A stretch of DNA of 64,000 nucleotides from Paenibacillus glycinis (GTDB lineage Bacteria; Bacillota; Bacilli; Paenibacillales; Paenibacillaceae): positions 1-64,000 of the forward strand of contig NZ_JAAAMV010000021.1 in the NCBI RefSeq assembly GCF_009909185.1, written 5' to 3'. Both the position numbers and the translations under genes were made by a program. This document shows, piece after piece, positions 40,426 through 47,500 of this stretch. Numbering within the stretch: position 1 is the first letter of the stretch; every line of letters begins with the position of its first letter. The notes under the pieces are model-generated. The model made no database searches. It saw only the letters and a program-made list of their open reading frames with translations, and was not told the origin of the DNA.

Positions 40426-41534
40426 GTCCCGCCTCCTTCCGCCGCGAATCTGCGCCGTACCTGGTCAGGCAAAGCCAGCCGCGCCCCGTTCTCGCGCATG
40501 GCGGCTCGCAGCGCCTCGATATGGTCGCCCGCCGAGAGCCTCGCCCCCGTCGTTGCCGTTGCCGTTCCGCCGGCGTTCCCGTTCAAGGCTCCTCCTTTTC
40601 GCGCGGCATGCATCGGCAGGCACCGGATGCGAAGCTGCAGCCCGATCGCCGCCCGCTGCGCCATCGCCGGCACGGCAAGCTGGGCCAAGCCGACGCGTTC
40701 CATGCCTTGCCGCGTCCACGCATGCGGGAGCACCGCGACGGAGTTGGCATGCAGCTCCGGCCGCCCGAGCGACCAGTTCATGAACGCCCGGATCCGCGCC
40801 GCGTCGTCCCAGCCCCGGAACGCGCCGAGCTGTCCGCCCACGTCCGCCAACGCCAAATCGCTGCCCGCCTGAACCTCCTCCAGCAGCCCGGCCAACCGCT
40901 CTGCCGGCACCGGCGTCTCCCCGTCCGCGAACAGAATCAGCTCCGCGTCCGTCATCCTGGCCCCGACCGTCCGTCCCACGTCCGCACCAAGCCGCTCCCG
41001 CGTATGGACGATCGTGATCTCCGGCAAGGAACGCAACCGCGTGAAAGCTTCCTCGCCCCCGTCCTCCAGCACCACGACGATCTCCTGCAGCGGCAGGCGA
41101 AGCAGCTGCTGCACCGCCTCGAGCCGCGTGCGGGAGCCCGCGAGGACGACGGCCGCCGCGGATTTCGTCAACGCGACGGGCAGCCATGCGCCCTTCGGCA
41201 GATGCAGCCCCGCCGCGAATCCGTCCGCGTACGCCCGGCCGCGCAGCTGCGCATGCTCGCCGCGCCGCGTTCGCGCGCCCCGCAGGCAGCGCCGCGTCCA
41301 GTGCTCGTTCATGCGCAGCTTGGCATCCGGGCCGGCAGGAGCGGGGCCGCTTCGAAGAAGCGCCGAGGCATCGGCGAAGCCTGCCGCGTACTCGAACTGC
41401 AGCGAACCCCCGTATCCGCTTCGGCCCGGCCTTCTCGCGGACGCGGCATTTCTCCTTATGGACATTCGGCTCCCGCCTCCGCGGCTGCGTTTGCTGCCCG
41501 CTTTGCCGGGGCGGCCACTTCTCGACGCTTGCAT
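40422..41534 (-). CDS. GT2-like glycosyltransferase with basic N-terminus, weakly conserved motifs
   Basis: A 370-residue protein. The first 45 residues are Arg/Ser/Gly-rich, then FEYAAGFADASALL and ADGFAAGLHLP give short Gly-aromatic pieces. From about residue 125 a GT-A-like fold is suggested: EIVVVLEDGGEEAFTRLRSL, RLGADVGRTVGARMTDAELILFADGETPVP and later PHAWTRQGMERVGL. The core parallels the next enzyme upstream ([24 protein letters not shown]). ATG at 41534 follows GAGGTGA. Donor and acceptor unknown. Confidence 0.78.
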   Translation of the reverse strand: MQASRSGRPGKAGSKRSRGGGSRMSIRRNAASARRPGRSGYGGSLQFEYAAGFADASALLRSGPAPAGPDAKLRMNEHWTRRCLRGARTRRGEHAQLRGRAYADGFAAGLHLPKGAWLPVALTKSAAAVVLAGSRTRLEAVQQLLRLPLQEIVVVLEDGGEEAFTRLRSLPEITIVHTRERLGADVGRTVGARMTDAELILFADGETPVPAERLAGLLEEVQAGSDLALADVGGQLGAFRGWDDAARIRAFMNWSLGRPELHANSVAVLPHAWTRQGMERVGLAQLAVPAMAQRAAIGLQLRIRCLPMHAARKGGALNGNAGGTATATTGARLSAGDHIEALRAAMRENGARLALPDQVRRRFAAEGGGT

Positions 41535-41538
41535 GTCA

Positions 41539-42816
41539 TCACCTCGCAAATTCGCGTTTTCGCTCCGTGTCGCCATAGCCGCCGCGATCGTCGGTTTGCC
41601 GGGCCAGCCAGTCGATCGCTTCCAGATGATCGCCGACGATGAGCCGCTCCAGCGGATTCGTGCGCTCTCTCTGCTTGCGAAGCAGATTCAGCTTGCCGAC
41701 GTTGATATGTTTGACCGCCTTCACCGCGAAGCCGAGCCGGACGGCCTTGGCATGGGCAAGCGGCGGAACGGCGAGCGCGTCCGCGCCGATCGCCTCCAGC
41801 GCCCGGCGGCTGACGGCATGCGGCACCGCCGTCATGGACGTGCCCTGCAGGTCCGGTCTTCCGAGCAGCGCGTTGAGCGCGTATTTGGCCAACACGACGC
41901 TGTGCACGACCGCTTTGTTCGTCGGACCCGAATAATCGTTCAACGCCACGTCCGCCTCGCCCCGCAGGACGGACTGCACGAACGGCTTCAGCTGCGCGGC
42001 CGCGATGATCATATCCCCGTCAATGAACAGGAGCGCGCCGCCTCGCGCCGCTTTCGCCCCTACCGCTCGGCCGACGTCGTGGCCGAGCGGTTCCGCGAAT
42101 GCGAGAACGCGCACGCCCTTCCTTCGCGCGATATCCGCCGACCCGTCCGTCGAGCCGTTCGCGACGACGATCACTTCCGTATTCGGATGGACGCGCCGTG
42201 CCTCATCGATGACTCGCCCGATCGTCCGGCGTTCGTTCATGACCGGGATGATGACGGAAACGAGCGGCTCTCCGGCTGCCGCAGGCTGCGGCTGCGGCGC
42301 GCGCTGCGGGAATGCGGCGGCTGCCGGCGCTATCGGCGCCATGGGCGGCTTGGCTATCGGCGCCTCGGCCGCCGCCGGCAGCTTGCGGCGGATCGCCGGA
42401 CCGAGCGCCTGCCGGGACGTTCCGCGGGCACCCGCGGCGCCTCCGGCCCGCTGCCTCCGCTTCCGCTGCGTCTGCTTCTGCCTTCCTGCGTAGACACGCT
42501 TGATCGCGGCCGTTCTCGCCGCCTTGGCCGATGCCGGTGACGCGGCCCGGGTTGCGCGGGCCGGCGCTTCGGATGCGGCGGGCGCCGATTTCGCCGCCGA
42601 TTTGGAAACGCGGGCTCGCGGAGCGGGCTGCTGCTTGCCGCTCGCCCGGTCCGGGGATTTTCCCGAATCCGGCGACGGCCATGCCGGATCCTTCGCCGCC
42701 TCAGGCGCCGGCGCGGGCAATGCGCCGGACGGCTTCGCCGCGAAAGGCGCCTCCTTGCGGAACAGCAGGACGCCGTTCTTGCGCGAGGCCGTTTTGGTGC
42801 CGATTGGCTGCTGCAT
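41539..42816 (-). CDS. Glycosyltransferase family 2 with long Ala/Pro/Lys-rich N-terminus
   Basis: A 425-residue protein. Residues 1-180 are low-complexity, rich in Ala, Pro, Lys and Arg, with a basic block [14 protein letters not shown]. Residues 185-400 are a GT2 domain: [50 protein letters not shown] and a C-terminal histidine-rich part. ATG at 42816 fits AGGTGAAAGG; GTG three codons earlier is possible. First gene of the six-gene operon down to 36389. A perfect sigma-K -10 element (CATACACTA) lies 36 bases before the start. Confidence 0.85.
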   Translation of the reverse strand: MQQPIGTKTASRKNGVLLFRKEAPFAAKPSGALPAPAPEAAKDPAWPSPDSGKSPDRASGKQQPAPRARVSKSAAKSAPAASEAPARATRAASPASAKAARTAAIKRVYAGRQKQTQRKRRQRAGGAAGARGTSRQALGPAIRRKLPAAAEAPIAKPPMAPIAPAAAAFPQRAPQPQPAAAGEPLVSVIIPVMNERRTIGRVIDEARRVHPNTEVIVVANGSTDGSADIARRKGVRVLAFAEPLGHDVGRAVGAKAARGGALLFIDGDMIIAAAQLKPFVQSVLRGEADVALNDYSGPTNKAVVHSVVLAKYALNALLGRPDLQGTSMTAVPHAVSRRALEAIGADALAVPPLAHAKAVRLGFAVKAVKHINVGKLNLLRKQRERTNPLERLIVGDHLEAIDWLARQTDDRGGYGDTERKREFAR

Positions 42817-42851
42817 CCCTTTCACCTGCCCTAAATCTTCTTGTTACCAGT

Positions 42852-42860
42852 TAGTGTATG
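42852..42860 (-). promoter_or_regulatory. Sigma-K-type -10 element before the glycosyltransferase operon
   Basis: CATACACTA on the minus strand, the same 9-mer as at 15525-15533. A proper AC at the -35 position is not present at the usual distance, so this is weaker than the other sites. Bases 42861-43157 hold no gene I can support. Confidence 0.4.
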
Positions 42861-43157
42861 GACGATTGAAAGTAAGAGGAACGGCTGATGTACGTCAAGG
42901 CGCTCGCCTTGCCTGATGTTTCCCCAGGGATCGACGACGCAATCTAGCGACCGGAAAATGCGGTTCGAAGAAGGAAGCGTTGCAGGATGATAGAGAACCG
43001 CGCAGCCCGGCAAACGCCGCTTTCCTGAAGCGAACCTTCCTCGCGGCTTGTTCGGCGGAACGGTTCGCGAAACGGAGCATGATCGGCGGCCGCCCCGCGC
43101 TTGCCCGCTCCCGGATACGCGCGATACGTCGGCCGCCGGAGCCGATATAGCAAAATT

Positions 43158-43181
43158 CGCCCTGCCGCGGGCGGCAGGGCG
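43158..43181 (-). terminator. Terminator-like perfect hairpin
   Basis: An 11-base perfect stem (43158-43168 with 43171-43181), followed on the minus strand by AATTTTGC. It follows the stalk-domain gene. Confidence 0.65.
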
Positions 43182-43208
43182 ATTCACGATAGGCGAAGCT
43201 AATTTAAA

Positions 43209-44459
43209 TTAATTTAACTTAAGGCTGTACGGGCTCTCGCCGTTGCCCTCCTCGTCGTCATGCGTGAAATAAAACGCGTCGCCTTCCCTTCGATCGAATT
43301 CGAACCCGTCCCCGTTGTAATCGAAATCCATGGCGTATCGGCTTGCTTCCTCGATCCGCTTCCGTTCGTCCGCCGGCAGCAGCTGCTTGTACAACAGCAC
43401 GGCCGTCTTCGTCTTCAAGTTCACGAGCGCCAGCATCTGATCCAGGTAGAGACGAACGACCAGCGCGTCATCGGCGGCGTACACGACCGTGATGGCATCC
43501 TCCGTATCCAGCATCTTCCGCACGTCCGCCGCCTGCTTGACGGAGCCGTCCGGCTTTGCCAACAGCACGCGTCCGCCGTCGACAAGCGCGATTCCGCCCG
43601 CATAACGGAATACGCTGTCCGTGCGCCGGACGCCGTAATACTCGGCCTTGCTCTGAAGCGTCAGCTTGCCCTGGTGCAGGATCAGCTTATAGACGTTCGT
43701 CCCCAGGCTCGGCTCTCCGTATGTATCCGTTACCGTGACGGCGATGGTCTGCGCGTCCAGGCGCTCCGTTACCGCATAGCCCGCCCCATTGAGCTTCACG
43801 TTCGTCGTGCCCGCCGCTTCCGGACGTTCTCCCGGCCGCGCCGTATAAAGTTGACGCGTCCGGCCATCCAGCCAAATCAATGCCGGCGCATCGTCGTTGC
43901 CGTACTCCGTCAGGTAGCGCTCGGCGTAAGCGACGACGAGCAGCCGGCGCGCCGCGTCGTACCGCGCGTCCGCATGAAGCAGGGAGGCGATCTCGCGAAT
44001 CGCCAGATAAGCGGTCTTCTGCCGCACGATCAGTCCCGCGCCGTCCAATCGGACGGATCGGCCGTTCACGGTCGCCTGCCTGGCGTCGCGGCGATATTCG
44101 GCCAACGCGCCCGGATAAGCAAGCGTGACCAGCGCGCCGTCGTTGGACGATATCAGGCTGGCGTCGCGAAACAACGTTCGGAGATCCGGAACCGAGACGT
44201 ATAAGCGGCCGTTCGATGAAATGACCGGCGTTTGCAGCTCGACCTTCCATTCTTGGCTGCCGTCCTTGCGCATCAAGCCGATCGGCTGATTCGTCTTTCG
44301 GGCCGCAAAGCCCTCGTGAGCCGGTGCCCGGGCAGCGGCATGCACGCCAACCGGCAGGACGGTCCCGGCGATCCCTAGGATGAACACCGCGGCAGTTATG
44401 AGTCGGAATATGGCGCTGGAGAGCGGATTACGGACATTTGCGACGAACTTCTTGGACAT
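43209..44459 (-). CDS. Secreted protein with copper-amine-oxidase N-terminal-like (stalk) domain
   Basis: A 416-residue protein. Signal peptide: basic start, hydrophobic LITAAVFILGIAGTVLPVGVHA, likely cut after HAAA. Residues 60-185 are a stalk domain of the copper-amine-oxidase N type (TPVISSNGRLYVSVPDLRTLF, ATVNGRSVRLDGAG, KTAYLAIREIASLL), common in Paenibacillus surface proteins and not catalytic. The rest is a beta-rich domain, ending with an EF-hand-like loop DFDYNGDGFEFDRREGD. It stands alone between two terminators. Role in cell-envelope or spore-surface assembly is inferred from position only. Confidence 0.8.
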   Translation of the reverse strand: MSKKFVANVRNPLSSAIFRLITAAVFILGIAGTVLPVGVHAAARAPAHEGFAARKTNQPIGLMRKDGSQEWKVELQTPVISSNGRLYVSVPDLRTLFRDASLISSNDGALVTLAYPGALAEYRRDARQATVNGRSVRLDGAGLIVRQKTAYLAIREIASLLHADARYDAARRLLVVAYAERYLTEYGNDDAPALIWLDGRTRQLYTARPGERPEAAGTTNVKLNGAGYAVTERLDAQTIAVTVTDTYGEPSLGTNVYKLILHQGKLTLQSKAEYYGVRRTDSVFRYAGGIALVDGGRVLLAKPDGSVKQAADVRKMLDTEDAITVVYAADDALVVRLYLDQMLALVNLKTKTAVLLYKQLLPADERKRIEEASRYAMDFDYNGDGFEFDRREGDAFYFTHDDEEGNGESPYSLKLN

Positions 44460-44525
44460 CTGCGTTCAACTCCTTTTTTATGCTAGACGCAAGAATCGGG
44501 CAGATGGTTACAAAAATTCCCAACA

Positions 44526-44566
44526 CAAAAAAACCTCCCCTGCCGCGTGCGCCGCGAGAGGGGAGG
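44526..44566 (-). terminator. Intrinsic terminator of the decapeptide-repeat gene
   Basis: CCTCCCCT (44534-44541) pairs with AGGGGAGG (44559-44566); on the minus strand seven T follow. Confidence 0.88.
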
Positions 44567-44592
44567 CTCGGTATTCGTTTTGCGCGTTGCCG

Positions 44593-47500
44593 TTATCGCT
44601 GACCGATCGCGATCCAGTTCACGAGACCGATCGGCTCGGGGCTGATGCGCGTGCGAACGACGGTCAACTGCACGGCTGCCGCCGTCTTCTGTTTGATGAC
44701 CGCATAGCAGGAAGGCTGGTCAGTCGTGGCCACGAACACGTAGGCGTTGTTCGCGAACGGTTCTTCGAAACCGATCGTGATGTCGAGCTGCTCTCCCTGC
44801 CCATGAAAGTTATACGGCGCGAGTCCGAATTGCTGCAGGGCCGCCGTATCCTTCTTCACGGTCGAGACCGGCGTGAAGCTCAGCTTATCCTCGCCAACGC
44901 TTCCGTCCGTCAGGCAGGCTCCGTTCACGAGCGGGCTTTGCCGGGAAGCCAGCAGCACGCTTGGCGCGAAATGAAGTTCCGTCACGCTGCCCAGGGCCAG
45001 TTTGCTGCCCGTTACCGCGCCGTCCGCCAGCTTGGCGGTTTCCACCGCGCCGTTTGCCAGCTTGCCGGCTTCCACCGCGCGATCCGCCAGCTTGCTCGCT
45101 TGCACTGCACCTTCTGCCAGCTTGCCGGTTTCCACGGCTCCGTCCGCCAATTTGGCGGTTTCCACGGCTCCATCTGCCAGCTTGCTCGCTTGCACCGCAC
45201 CTTCCGCCAGCTTGCCGGTTTGTACCGCGCCTTCTGCCAATTTGCCGGTTTCTACGGCTCCATCTGCCAGCTTGCTCGCTTGCACCGCGCCGTCTGCCAG
45301 TTTGCCGCTTTCCACCGCGCCATCCGCCAGCTTGCTGGATTGTACCGCGCCGTATGCCAGTTTGCTTGTTTGCACCGCACCGTCCGCCAGTTTGTTGAAC
45401 TGCACGGCTCCATCCGCCAGCTTGACGGTTTCCACCGCGCTGTCCGCCAGCTTGCTGGCTTGCACCGTTCCGTCCGCCAATTTGCTGGTTTGCACCGCGC
45501 CGTCCGCCAGTTTGTTGAACTGTACGGCTCCATCCGCCAGCTTGACGGTTTCCACCGCGCCGTCCGCCAATTTGCTGGCTTGCACCGCTCCGTCCACCAG
45601 CTTGCCGGTTTCCACCGCGCCGTCCGCCAGTTTACTGGCTATTACCGCGCCGTCGACCAGCTTGACGGTTTCCACCGCGCCGTTCGCCAGCTTGCCGGCT
45701 TCCACCGCGCCGTCCGCCAATTTGCTGGCTTGCACCGCGCCGTCCGCCAGCTTGCCGGCTTGCACCGCGCCGTCCGCCAGTTTGCCGACCTGCACCGCGC
45801 CGTCCGCCAGCTTGCTGGCTTGCACCGCACCCTCGGCCAGCTTGCTGGCTTGCACCGCGCCGTCCGCCAATTTGCCGACCTGCACCGCGCCGTCCGCCAA
45901 TTTACTCGTTTGCACGGCTCCGTCCGCCAATTTGCCGACCTGTACGGCGCCTTCCGCCAGTTTGCTGGTTTGCACGGCGCCTTCCGCCAGCTTGCCGGTT
46001 TCCACCGCGCCATCCGCCAGCTTGTTGGCCTGCACCGCGCCGTCCGCCAATTTGCCGACCTGCACCGCGCCTTCTGCCAGTTTGCTGGTTTGCACCGCGC
46101 CGTCCTCCAAGGAGGCTGCCGTCACGCTGCCGTCTTGGATGACGATCTCCGCTTCTTTCAGCACGCCCGCGGCGAGCTTATCCGCGGTGATCGAGCCGTC
46201 CGCGATCGCGGCTCCGACGACCGCGCCGGCAGCGAGTTTGTCGGACGTGACGGCACCGTTGCACAGCGCCGCGCTTTCCACGGAGCCCGGAATCAGATGC
46301 GCCGTCGTAATGGAACGCGCGGCAATCTTGCCCATCGTCACGGCTCCATGCTGCAACTGCCCTTCGCCGACCGCGCCGCCGGCCAGCTTGGCGGCCGTGA
46401 CCGCGCCGTCGCCGATCGCCGTCGTGCCGACCGTTCCGGCGACGATCGACTTGCCGCTGATGGCACCGGGCGCCAGATGCTGCGCGCCGATGGCCTGCAA
46501 GGCGATTTTATTCGCGGTAACGGCACCGTCCTGCAGATGGCTCTCCCCGACCGCGCCGACCGCCAGCTTCGCGCTTGCCACCGCTCCGTCCCCGAGCGCC
46601 GCCGTCCCGACCGCGCCGTTTGCCAGCTTCGCGCTGACGATCGCGCCGTCGCTAAGCGCCGCCGCGCCGACCGCGCCGTTCGCCAGCTTTCCGCTAACGA
46701 CCGAACCGTCGCCCAGCGCCAGCGTGCCGACCGCGCCGATGGCCAGCTTCGCGCCGACGATCGAGCCGTCTTTGATCGCATCCGCGCCGACCGCGCCCTT
46801 AGCGAGCTTCGCGCCAATGATCGATCCGTCGGCCAATGCCGCCGTTCCTACCGCGCCATTGGCCAGCTTCGCGCTTACGACCGCGCCGTCCGCGAGCGCT
46901 CCCGCCCCGACCGCGCCGCTTGCCAGCTTCGCGCTTACGACCGCGCCGTCGCCGAGCGCTTCCGTGCCGACCGCGCCTTTCGCCAGCTTCGCGCTTACGA
47001 CCGCGCCATCGCCGATCGCTTCCGTGCCGGCTGCTCCTTTCGCCAGCTTCGCGCTTACGACCGCGCCGTCGCCGAGCGCTTCCGTGCCGACCGCGCCCTG
47101 CGCCAGCTTCGTGCTGCCGATCGCGCCCTCCGCTATCGCTTCGCTGCCGACGGCACCCGTGATGATATGAGCCCCCGCAATGGAACGCGCGGCGATTTTA
47201 CTGAGCGTCACCGCGCCGGAATGCAGATGCTTCTCGCCGATGGAGCCGGCTGCCAACGCATCCGCGCCGACCGCGCCGGCTTGAAGCTGCGCGCTGCCGA
47301 CGGATCCCTCCGACAGCAGCTCCGCGCCGACGGTTCCGGGTTTGAGTTTGCTGCCGTGGATGATGCCGTCCGGCGCTTTCTCGAAGGTGTAGAATTCCGC
47401 GGCCAGGTGCGCCTGCGAAATCGAGCCTTTGCGGATGTGATAGCCCTGGATGGACTCGGCTTTCAAATGTTTCCCCGCGATCGTCTCCAGATGGATGTGC

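Noticed and set aside
42817-43187. Minus-strand frame of 118 codons between the glycosyltransferase operon and the stalk-domain gene
   Set aside because: It runs across a terminator hairpin and a promoter element, lacks a ribosome site, and resembles no protein family I know.
45001-46120. Regular 30-base repeats that could be taken for a CRISPR array
   Set aside because: The units follow each other directly without unique spacers and stay in frame inside a coding sequence; no cas genes are near.
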